Positions 28,594 through 36,008 of a stretch of 64,000 bases of DNA are shown piece by piece (within the stretch, counting starts at the first letter, position 1; every line of letters starts with the position of its first letter). The position numbers and the translations under genes are program-made. The notes beneath the pieces were generated by a model. It saw only the letters and a list, made by a program, of their open reading frames with translations. It had not been told where the DNA came from and ran no database searches. This DNA is from CAWJLE01 sp963843645. GTDB lineage: Bacteria > Chloroflexota > Anaerolineae > DAOTYC01. The stretch is taken from NCBI GenBank assembly GCA_963843645.1, contig CAWJLE010000003.1:1054001-1118000 (forward strand). The letters are read 5' to 3'.

Positions 28594-29475
28594 TCACTTC
28601 ACCGCTCCCGCCGTGAGGCCGCTGATGAACTGGCGCTGCAGGACGAAGAACAACAACGCGACCGGCAGCGTAATCACGACGGAGGCGGCCGCCATGTATT
28701 CATAATGCAGCTGGGTGCCGGCCGAACCCTGCACGAACTGACGTATGCCCACGGGGACGGTGTGCACACCCAGCGTGTAGCTGAAGAACAGCTCGTCCCA
28801 GGCCGTCATGAAGACGTAGATGGCGGTGGAGACGATGCCCGGCAGGGCCAGCGGCAGAGAGATCCGCCAGAACGCCCCGAACTGGCTGGCCCCATCCACC
28901 ATCGCCTGCTTCTCCAGGTCAGGCGGGATCGACGCGAAGAAGCCACGCAGGATCCAGACCGAGATCGGCGTGAAGAAGCCGATGTACAGGACGATCGCGC
29001 CCAGATTCGTGCCGGTCAGCGGAACGCCCAGGTTCCGCTTGATCCAGACGAACGTCAGGTACAACGGAATGAAGAACAGCGTGCCGGGGATCAGCTGGGT
29101 CCCCAGCACCGTCACGCTGTAGAGATCGGAGCCCGGAAAGCGAAAGCGAGCCAAAGCGTAGCCGGCCAGCGAGGCGATGAACGTCGTGATGACCGTGGTG
29201 ATCACACCGACGATCAGGCTGTTCGCAAAGAGAGGGCCGAACTTGATGTAGCTCCACATCTGAGCGTAATTCTCGAAGTGCCAGATCAGCGGCAACAGGG
29301 GCGCGGTCAGGCTCGTCACTTCCGACCGTTCCTTGAACGAGACGATGACCATGTACCCGATCGGGATGAGAATCAGAACCAGCAGCACAGCCAGCAGGAG
29401 ATTCTGCAGGCAGCCTGTCAGCCGACGATGCGCCCTCACGGAGCCGTTCGAATCGTAGGAATCGGAGGTCGGCAT
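28594..29475 (-). CDS. Sugar ABC transporter permease (MalG/CebG type)
   Basis: 293 aa with six predicted membrane helices. The EAA loop EKQAMVDGASQFGAFWRISLP, which docks on the ATPase, is clear near residue 200. ANSLIVGVITTVITTFIASLAGYALARF is the typical core of the second permease of CUT1 sugar importers. AGGAG precedes the ATG. It follows the partner permease by 19 bases. Confidence 0.92.
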   Translation of the reverse strand: MPTSDSYDSNGSVRAHRRLTGCLQNLLLAVLLVLILIPIGYMVIVSFKERSEVTSLTAPLLPLIWHFENYAQMWSYIKFGPLFANSLIVGVITTVITTFIASLAGYALARFRFPGSDLYSVTVLGTQLIPGTLFFIPLYLTFVWIKRNLGVPLTGTNLGAIVLYIGFFTPISVWILRGFFASIPPDLEKQAMVDGASQFGAFWRISLPLALPGIVSTAIYVFMTAWDELFFSYTLGVHTVPVGIRQFVQGSAGTQLHYEYMAAASVVITLPVALLFFVLQRQFISGLTAGAVK

Positions 29476-29494
29476 ATCGTTCGCTCCTATCTGC

Positions 29495-30454
29495 TCACTC
29501 AGAGACCAGCCGCGAGCGGAAGAGGCGGTAAAGCACGCCCACTACCACGAGCGCGACCACCATCATCAGCACCGAAGCGGCCGCGCCGTAGCCGTACAGC
29601 TGGTTGTTGAAAGTCTGGCGAATGATGGCAATGGTGACCAGGTTCACGTATCGTCCCAGGTTGTCGCTGGAGAAGAGCGAGACCGCGATGTTGTACGGGC
29701 CGAAGCCGAAGAAATTGAAGATGATGCCGAACATAGTGGTGATGACGATGACCGGGACGAGGAACGGAAGGGTGATGAAGCGAAATCTCTGCCAGGCGTT
29801 GGCGCCGTCGATGTCGGCGGCCTGGTAGATGTCCGTCGGAATCACTTGCAGCGCCGAGAGGAGCATGATCGTGACGAACGGCAGGCCGCGCCAGATCGTC
29901 GGAATGATCAGCGCAGTCCTGGCGTTTTCAAGCAGGAGCCACGAGATCGGCTGATCGACCACGTGCAGCCAGTCCACGAGGATGCGGTTGGCCAAGCCGC
30001 CCCGCTCCAACCAGATGAATTGCCAGATGATGCCGACGACGAACGTCGGGACGACCCAGGGAAGCAGCACCAGGGTGCGGGCCAGGCCGCGCCCCCGAAA
30101 CTGGCGGTTCAGCAGCAGCGCCAGCACCAAGCCGAGCAGCAGCGACACCCCCTGCACCCACACCGTGAACCAGAATGAGTTGTCCAGCGCCTGCGCCAGC
30201 CCCTTGATCAGCGTGTCGCTCCCGCCGGTCATCAGGCCGCCCAGGATGTGCTGGTAGTGCCTCAGCCCCACGAACGGCGCACGCAGGTAAGACAGCAGTG
30301 TGGTCGTGTTCAGGTCCAACAGCGACATGTATAGAGCCTGCACGGTCGGAATGACGTGGACCAAGATCATGATGACGATAGCCGGCGCGATGAATGCATA
30401 GGCAATCCGATAGCGGGCCATGCGTGTCCACAGCGTCTCTTTTTTCGCGATCAT
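29495..30454 (-). CDS. Sugar ABC transporter permease (MalF/CebF type)
   Basis: 319 aa, six or seven membrane helices starting with RIAYAFIAPAIVIMILVHVI. The EAA loop appears as YQAADIDGANAWQRFRFITL near residue 215. Together with the following permease it forms the membrane channel of a CUT1-type carbohydrate importer. It lies 99 bases downstream of the binding-protein gene. Confidence 0.92.
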   Translation of the reverse strand: MIAKKETLWTRMARYRIAYAFIAPAIVIMILVHVIPTVQALYMSLLDLNTTTLLSYLRAPFVGLRHYQHILGGLMTGGSDTLIKGLAQALDNSFWFTVWVQGVSLLLGLVLALLLNRQFRGRGLARTLVLLPWVVPTFVVGIIWQFIWLERGGLANRILVDWLHVVDQPISWLLLENARTALIIPTIWRGLPFVTIMLLSALQVIPTDIYQAADIDGANAWQRFRFITLPFLVPVIVITTMFGIIFNFFGFGPYNIAVSLFSSDNLGRYVNLVTIAIIRQTFNNQLYGYGAAASVLMMVVALVVVGVLYRLFRSRLVSE

Positions 30455-30553
30455 GAGCCTTCCTCTCAGTTGGTGGCGGAACGGCTGGAGCGCGGCTTCC
30501 CGAGAGACAGGAGCCCGGCTGGGGCTCCTGTCCTCCAGTATAGCAGGGGAATG

Positions 30554-31894
30554 TTATTGCGCCAACAGCGCGTCGACGGTCGCGGCTGCGTCGTCCAGGC
30601 TCTTTTTCACGCTGGCGGCATCGATGGTCTTGCCGACACCGAGGGCCGCCACGTCTTCCCAGATGGACTGCAGCGAGGTTTGCAGGTTGTTCTCGACCTG
30701 GCCCCACTGGGCGATGTTCATCGAGGTCTTGCCGGTCGGCGCCGTCTCGACGAAGACGCTGAACAGCGGATCCTGGGTGAAGGACGGATCCTTCTCCGCC
30801 TCCATGGTCGCGGGGAGCATGCCGATGGCGTTGCTGTAGCGGATCTGCGATTCGTTGCCCAGCAGGTACTTGACGAACGTCATGGCCGCGTCGACGTTCT
30901 TGGAGCTCTTCATGATCGCAATGTTGCTGCCGCCGACGAAGGTCGACTGGCCGCCGGGGCCCGCCGGGAAGGGGGCGAAGGCCAGGTTGGCCGCCGCGTC
31001 GGTGATCCATCCGCTGGCCGCGATGTCGCGCGCCTGGCTGATGACCCACGGGCCGGTATAGTAGATCGCCACGGTGCCCAGACCGAACCGGTTGTCCGAT
31101 TGCGAGGAGTTCAGCTCGAGGGTATCCTTGGGCGTCAGCCCGAGGCCATAGAGGCTGTCGTACGCGGTCACGCCCGCCACAGCCTGGTCGGAGTTGAAGG
31201 CGGCCTTCTTGCCGTCCGGCGTAAGCAGATCCCCGCCGTAGGCCCAAATCCACGCCGCTGCATTTTGCCAGACGTTCCAGTCATTCCGACCGGGGTGCAG
31301 GAAAGGCGCAATCTCGTTTCCCTGGGCATCCTTCGGATCGGCCGCTTTGATCTGCTTCAGAGCGGCGACGAACGAATCCAGGTCCTTGAATGCCGTCGCA
31401 GGATCGACGCCCGCCTTGGCCAGGACGTCCTTCCGGTAAGCCATGGCGCGCACGTCAGCGAACCAGGGCGCGGACACCGTCTGACCGTCGATGCCGGCAG
31501 TCGCCCAGGACGCTGGGACGAAGTTCTCCGCGCCGCCCAGGTCCTTGATCTCGGCATCGGTGAAGGGCCGCAGGCCGCCCATCGCGCCGAACGTGGGTAC
31601 CCAGGTAGTGCCCAGCTGAGTGAGGTCCGGACCTTCGCCGCCCTGAATCGCCGCCTGAATGCGGCCGTAGGCGTCACCCCAGCCGATCATTTCCGTCTTG
31701 ATGGTGATGTCGGGGTGAATCTGGTTGAAGGCCGCGATTTCGGTGTCGATGGCCTTCTGCGGATCAGCGCCGTTCGGCATGACCCACATGCTCAGGGTGA
31801 CCGGGCTCGCCGCCAGTGCCGCCCCGCCGCCCAAAACCAATAGCATGCTGAGGACAACCAACGCGTTCGTTAATCGGAAGATCGACCGACCCAT
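30554..31894 (-). CDS. Extracellular sugar-binding protein of the ABC importer (CebE-like)
   Basis: 446 aa. A Sec signal peptide (residues 1-28, LVVLSMLLVLGGGAALA then AS) precedes a family 1 solute-binding fold: VTLSMWVMPN, IAAFNQIHPDITIKTE and QAAIQGGEGPDLTQLGTTWV are typical. No lipobox cysteine is seen at the cleavage site, so it may be soluble or held by the signal helix. It is first of the transporter genes, after GGGAGGGG and a 180-base upstream gap. Neighbouring GH1 and GH94 enzymes and the CebR-type operator suggest cellobiose or cello-oligosaccharides as ligands. Confidence 0.9.
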   Translation of the reverse strand: MGRSIFRLTNALVVLSMLLVLGGGAALAASPVTLSMWVMPNGADPQKAIDTEIAAFNQIHPDITIKTEMIGWGDAYGRIQAAIQGGEGPDLTQLGTTWVPTFGAMGGLRPFTDAEIKDLGGAENFVPASWATAGIDGQTVSAPWFADVRAMAYRKDVLAKAGVDPATAFKDLDSFVAALKQIKAADPKDAQGNEIAPFLHPGRNDWNVWQNAAAWIWAYGGDLLTPDGKKAAFNSDQAVAGVTAYDSLYGLGLTPKDTLELNSSQSDNRFGLGTVAIYYTGPWVISQARDIAASGWITDAAANLAFAPFPAGPGGQSTFVGGSNIAIMKSSKNVDAAMTFVKYLLGNESQIRYSNAIGMLPATMEAEKDPSFTQDPLFSVFVETAPTGKTSMNIAQWGQVENNLQTSLQSIWEDVAALGVGKTIDAASVKKSLDDAAATVDALLAQ

Positions 31895-32074
31895 CTTGTA
31901 ACCCCTCCCTTTCTGCTTGCAGCCTGATATGCACGCACGACAACGGACAGAAGTCGACGACGACTGAGTTTAATCTCCTGATCTCACCTCCTTCAAGATG
32001 GCCGGGAGCAACCCGTGATGACGGCTTTGGTCGTTGTGAGTTCATCCATGAATCTCAACTGGCTTGCATTTGAG

Positions 32075-33145
32075 TTAGAGCTCGAAACCGCTGCCTCGAA
32101 CGATAGACTCACTCGTGGCTTGATCGCGATGGAGCGAGCCACAGGAAGAGCGAATGATCAGGTCGGTCGCTAGCGTCACGCGACGACTGGACTGAGGTGG
32201 GTTGTTCAGAATGTCGAGCAGCATTTCCACGGCCTGCGTGCCGGCCTGGCGGATGGGCTGCCGAATCGTCGTAAGTGGGGGATCAGAGTACGCCGCCGCG
32301 GGCAGGTCGTCGAAGCCGATGATGGCCACGTCGCCCGGAACGGACAGGTCCGCTTCACGCAAGGCGCGCAGCGCGCCCAGCGCCATCATGTCCGACGCCA
32401 CGAACACCGCCTCTGGGCGGCGCGGCAGCAGTCGCCGCATGGCGAAATAACCGCCGGCTTCAGTGAAGTCGCCTTCGATCATCAGGCTGTCGTCGAATGC
32501 GTGGTTGCGGTCGTTCAGAGCATTCACGTAGCCCTGCCGCCGGTCCAGGCCCACCGTGGTGGTGACGGGTCCCGTGATCGTGGCGATGCGCCCATATCCG
32601 AGCCGCGACAGGTGGCTCACGGCCAGGTACGCGCCGGTCACGTTGTCGGTGTCCACGAAGCTGAGCTCGGACGGCGCCGGCGGTCGCCCCACCATGACGC
32701 AGGGGACCTTGTTCTGGACGAGTTGAGGGAGAAGAGGGTCGTCCACCACCGAGCCGGTGATGACGATCCCGTCGACGAGCTGATTGCGCAGCACTCGCGG
32801 GTAGAGCTTCTGCTCTTCGTCTTCGGTGTGGAACAGATAGAGGGAGAGGGTGTAATCGTTGGCGTTGCAGCCCTGGGCAATGCCCTGAATCAGCAGCGCG
32901 TAATACGGCTCGGTGAACAGGGACTGCACGGCGCGCGGAATGACGAGGCCGATGATACCGGAGCGTCGCGTAGCCAGAGAGCGGGCGGCCGCATCGGGTT
33001 GGTAGCCCGTGCGCTCGATGATCTCCATCACGCGCTGCCGGACCTCCGTGCTGACCTTAGGGCTGTTGTTGATGACCCTGGACACGGTGGAGCGCGATAC
33101 GTTGGCCAATCGGGCAATTGCCTCTAGGGTGAGGTTTTCAGTCAT
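32075..33145 (-). CDS. LacI-family repressor, CebR-like
   Basis: 356 aa. The amino end LTLEAIARLANVSRSTVSRVINNSPKVS is a LacI helix-turn-helix plus hinge helix; residues 60-340 form the periplasmic-binding-type sensor domain (IGLVIPRAVQSLF, VDTDNVTGAYLAVSHL, AIIGFDDLPAA). It should bind a sugar ligand and release its operator. ATG 33145 follows GGAG; a longer frame exists but the family starts here. Its own promoter overlaps a perfect TGGGAGCGCTCCCA palindrome, and the sugar-uptake genes lie downstream on the same strand. Confidence 0.93.
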   Translation of the reverse strand: MTENLTLEAIARLANVSRSTVSRVINNSPKVSTEVRQRVMEIIERTGYQPDAAARSLATRRSGIIGLVIPRAVQSLFTEPYYALLIQGIAQGCNANDYTLSLYLFHTEDEEQKLYPRVLRNQLVDGIVITGSVVDDPLLPQLVQNKVPCVMVGRPPAPSELSFVDTDNVTGAYLAVSHLSRLGYGRIATITGPVTTTVGLDRRQGYVNALNDRNHAFDDSLMIEGDFTEAGGYFAMRRLLPRRPEAVFVASDMMALGALRALREADLSVPGDVAIIGFDDLPAAAYSDPPLTTIRQPIRQAGTQAVEMLLDILNNPPQSSRRVTLATDLIIRSSCGSLHRDQATSESIVRGSGFEL

Positions 33146-33257
33146 ACGCGCCGACTCCAGTCCTGAGAACGCTCTCACGTCAAATCGTTAGTGCATCGTA
33201 AGATATCGCTAATAATCCATATATCGAGTCATATTCGGGTTCGTGTTCGCGCTCATC

Positions 33258-33308
33258 GTGGGAGCGCTCCCACAACTACAGAATACCATGAATCGCGGGT
33301 TTTGTCAA
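33258..33308 (-). promoter_or_regulatory. Promoter with CebR-type operator for the LacI-family gene
   Basis: On the minus strand TTGACA (33308-33303), a 17-base spacer and TATTCT (33285-33280) form a sigma-70-like promoter. The perfect palindrome GTGGGAGCGCTCCCAC (33273-33258) starts six bases after the -10, covering the expected transcription start. Its core is the sequence bound by CebR in Streptomyces. Autorepression is the natural reading. Confidence 0.8.
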
Positions 33309-33447
33309 TAGGCAAATTCCCGGTGTCAGCCACACTCGAAAAGTGAAAGGGCGGGGCGAAGATAGCGCCGGATTTAGGAGCCGGCAGTCAACGAGGGGGG
33401 CGACAACGCCGACGCGACGTCACGTCGAAGTGATCCAGCCAAACGGA

Positions 33448-33487
33448 GACTGCCGGAGTCAGACCCGCGGGCCGCGCTCCGGCAGTC
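33448..33487 (-). terminator. Hairpin downstream of the helix-hairpin-helix gene
   Basis: GACTGCCGGAG (33448-33458) and CTCCGGCAGTC (33477-33487) form a perfect 11-bp stem 20 bases after the stop of the minus-strand gene at 33508. The remaining bases of the 33146-33507 gap contain the LacI promoter and nothing else I recognise. Confidence 0.5.
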
Positions 33488-33507
33488 AAGTTGTGTATAT
33501 CCAAATT

Positions 33508-34236
33508 TCAGGCGCGCCGGCCGCCCTTCAGCTCACCCTGCAGGACTTTCAGCCGGTCCCACTCGCCGATGGCTGCCAGCCCGGCCTGCTCGGGCCAGGT
33601 GGTCGGGTCGTTCACCCGATAGCCGACCTCGAGGAGTATCTGCCGCAGCCTATCGGTGTCGGTAGCCGCGAGCTGGCTGAACGTTCGGATGCCGGACGCG
33701 ATGAGCAGAGCGGCGATCCTGGGGCCGATACCCTCGACGATGGTGAGATCGTCCGGACTGACGGGACCCGGCTCGGGCGGCGTCTCAGCGTCGGCCGACG
33801 GGCTCTCACCGACTGCAGCGACGGACTCGAGCGAAGTATCCTCCACCGGCGCGGCCGGCGGGACCTCCACAGCCATGGCTGCAAGCTCGCCGGCTTCCAT
33901 CGCCGGCGCCTCCGCGGGCGCATCGACCGGCGCGGCCGGCGGGACCTCCACAGCCATGGCTACAGGCTCTACGGCTTCCCTCACTGGCGCCTCCACCGGC
34001 GCATCGGCCACTGCAGCCTTGGGCTCGACGGCGCTGAACTCGGGCCGCGTGCTCGTCGCTGCCGGTCGAATGCTGCTCGGCGTGCGGCGGGCCAGCCACC
34101 GAGTCAGCAACCACGCCAGAACTATCACGATGAGCAACCACCCCCACCACGGTAGGCCGGACTCTCGCTCGGTGGCCTGCGCTAGAGGCGGCATGTCGGA
34201 GCGAATCGCGCTTGTTACCACAGGGATCAATGCCAT
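33508..34236 (-). CDS. Membrane protein with C-terminal helix-hairpin-helix domain
   Basis: 242 aa. One transmembrane helix lies at about residues 28-48 (WWGWLLIVIVLAWLLTRWL). A low-complexity Pro/Ala/Glu linker follows with an imperfect repeat around AMAVEVPPAAPV. The last 80 residues, starting DDLTIVEGIGPRIAALLIASGI, are the DUF4332-like helix-hairpin-helix seen in many bacterial proteins of unknown role. GGGAGG is seven bases before the ATG. A Fur-box-like site lies 140 bases upstream. DNA binding by the HhH domain is possible but unproven. Confidence 0.75.
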   Translation of the reverse strand: MALIPVVTSAIRSDMPPLAQATERESGLPWWGWLLIVIVLAWLLTRWLARRTPSSIRPAATSTRPEFSAVEPKAAVADAPVEAPVREAVEPVAMAVEVPPAAPVDAPAEAPAMEAGELAAMAVEVPPAAPVEDTSLESVAAVGESPSADAETPPEPGPVSPDDLTIVEGIGPRIAALLIASGIRTFSQLAATDTDRLRQILLEVGYRVNDPTTWPEQAGLAAIGEWDRLKVLQGELKGGRRA

Positions 34237-34376
34237 TTGAGCGCCTCCCTTTCTCGAAACGATGCTTCCTCCATGATGCTCCAGGACGTGCTGGAGCTAA
34301 CGTGCCAGGTTGGACCGACGCCTGCCGGATACGGTCAGACACACTGGCTCAGCGTACGGCAACGGGCCGCCGCACT

Positions 34377-34395
34377 GAGCATGATTATCATTATA
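34377..34395 (-). promoter_or_regulatory. Fur-box-like operator overlapping a TATAAT box
   Basis: Read on the minus strand, the 19 bases match the classical Fur consensus at 16 positions, including an unbroken ATAATGATAATCAT. The first six bases, TATAAT, could be the -10 of the helix-hairpin-helix gene 140 bases downstream. No clear -35 is visible. Confidence 0.4.
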
Positions 34396-34462
34396 TCATG
34401 ATTGGGAAACTTGCGACAGATGGAATATCATTGGGGCGGGAGGAGTAAGGAGGCGGGAACGA

Positions 34463-35146
34463 TCACCCGGCGGAATCTCGGGGAACTGCTGGTGGCGTGG
34501 TCGACTTGACGAGGTGCTTGTCGTAGCCCAGGCGAACCAGCTCTTCGTACGCGCGCCAGACGTCATCAGGGATGTCCTGATCGATCTGGTAGCCTAACCG
34601 CGGGTACAGCCTGATGCGCTGCAGGTCGCCCACCATGGCGTTCATCATCTGCTCTTCGCTGATCTCCGCGTTGGCGTAGCAGTCGAACGCGATGGGCGGC
34701 GACGTGACGATGACGTCGACCTCGGGCCACAGCTTCCTGATAGTAGCGTACGTCCGTCGCTCCATGTACGGCTTGTGGACGGCGATGATGGTTTCCGGCG
34801 AGAGGCCCCTGTCGGTCAGCATTTTGCGGCTGAACAAGACGTTTTGGCCGGTGTTCGTGGACTCCGCCTCAAGCAGCATGCGGTCGCGAGGCACGCCTGC
34901 GTCCTGCGCCAATTGCGCGAAGACCTCGGCCTCGGGTCTGGCCCACTTGTCTCGGGTGAAATTGCCCCATCCGCCGGAAAGAACCAGCAGCGGGGCCCAC
35001 CCCTGCAAGAATAACTGAGCACCCGTCTCCGCGACCCGCGTGTCGTGGCTGCCCAGGACGAGGATGCAGTCCGCGTTCCGCAACGGGTGATGCAGGTGGT
35101 GATAGTTCCAGATCGTGAGGGCCAACGCCCTGTCGTACGGCTTCAT
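34463..35146 (-). CDS. YdcF family protein (DUF218)
   Basis: 227 aa. The DUF218 core is visible: CILVLGSHDTRVAETGAQLF, LLVLSGGWGN, EAEVFAQLAQDAGVPRDRML, EAESTNTGQNVLFSRKML and IIAVHKPYMERRTYATIRK. The fold binds nucleotides or similar ligands (YdcF of Escherichia coli binds S-adenosylmethionine), but no reaction is established. No signal peptide or membrane helix, so it is cytoplasmic. GGAGG is seven bases before the ATG. It stands alone and is divergent from the dioxygenase gene. Confidence 0.85.
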   Translation of the reverse strand: MKPYDRALALTIWNYHHLHHPLRNADCILVLGSHDTRVAETGAQLFLQGWAPLLVLSGGWGNFTRDKWARPEAEVFAQLAQDAGVPRDRMLLEAESTNTGQNVLFSRKMLTDRGLSPETIIAVHKPYMERRTYATIRKLWPEVDVIVTSPPIAFDCYANAEISEEQMMNAMVGDLQRIRLYPRLGYQIDQDIPDDVWRAYEELVRLGYDKHLVKSTTPPAVPRDSAG

Positions 35147-35238
35147 CCGTTCGCCTCCGATATGCGCTCCATCATTGCCGTCGGCGTCGTGGCCGCGTTA
35201 CAGTGAGGACCATTATACCAGAATGGAGGTACGCGCAA

Positions 35239-35826
35239 ATGAAGCAGCCCACGCTCTCCTGGCTTTCTGTCACAGCGGTCCTCGCTGCACTTCTCGTCAT
35301 TTCAACGCCGCCGACGGTGGCCGTGCCGGCGCAGGCATCCTGCAGCGGCACACCGACTCCCTCTAATACGGAAGGGCCCTACTTCAAGCCGGACTCGCCG
35401 GAACGCGCGTCCCTGCTGGGCTCCGACGCTCAGGTCGACGGAGTGAAGCTCGTCATTTCCGGACAAGTCCTCTCCACGAGCTGCCAGCCTCTCGCGGGCG
35501 CTCTCCTGGACTTCTGGCAGGCCGATGCGAGCGGCCGGTACGACAACGTCGGCTTCGCGCTCCGGGGTCGCCAAACGACCGATGCCGAGGGCCGCTACCG
35601 GCTGGAGACGGTGGTCCCGGGTCAATACCCGGGCCGCACGCGCCACATTCACGTCAAGGTGCAGGCGCCCAACAATGGAGCGGTGCTGACCACTCAGCTC
35701 TACTTCCCGAGCGAGTCGGGGAACACTCGCGATGCGTTCTACCGTCCCGATCTCGTGTTGAACGTGCAGAACACTTCCGGCGGCACCAAAGCCGCCACGT
35801 TCAACTTCGTGTTGAACCTCCAGTGA
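35239..35826 (+). CDS. Exported intradiol ring-cleavage dioxygenase-like protein
   Basis: 195 aa. A signal peptide (residues 1-33, ending VAVPAQA) is followed by the protocatechuate/catechol dioxygenase fold: NTEGPYFKPDSPER, LLDFWQADASGRYDN, TDAEGRYRLETVVPGQYPG and RTRHIHVKVQAP. The tyrosines in GRYDN and GQYPG and the two His of HIH are the expected iron ligands. Extracytoplasmic members of this family exist, but their substrates are mostly unknown. ATG 35239 follows GGAGGT by eight bases. The kinase gene begins 182 bases downstream. Confidence 0.85.
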   Translation: MKQPTLSWLSVTAVLAALLVISTPPTVAVPAQASCSGTPTPSNTEGPYFKPDSPERASLLGSDAQVDGVKLVISGQVLSTSCQPLAGALLDFWQADASGRYDNVGFALRGRQTTDAEGRYRLETVVPGQYPGRTRHIHVKVQAPNNGAVLTTQLYFPSESGNTRDAFYRPDLVLNVQNTSGGTKAATFNFVLNLQ

Positions 35827-36008
35827 TTGCCGCGCTCCCGGCGTGCGATGCGGTGGCGGCAGCACACAAACCCTGTGGAGGCCCTGCCACAGGCAGTATG
35901 AACCTTAAATTATCACCAAATGTCGAGGTATGGTATAATTATTGTGATGCAAACCGGCGTACGGAGTCGCTGTCGTTCATTAAGACCCGCACGAGAGCAG
36001 GAGGACTC

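Noticed and set aside
27334..29610. 758-codon open frame on the + strand opposite the sugar transporter genes
   Set aside because: It is the high-GC antisense shadow of the ATPase and permease genes, with no domain-like sequence.
32003..32015. CGGGAGCAACCCG before the binding-protein gene as a second CebR site
   Set aside because: Only about 8 of 14 positions match the operator; not called as a feature.
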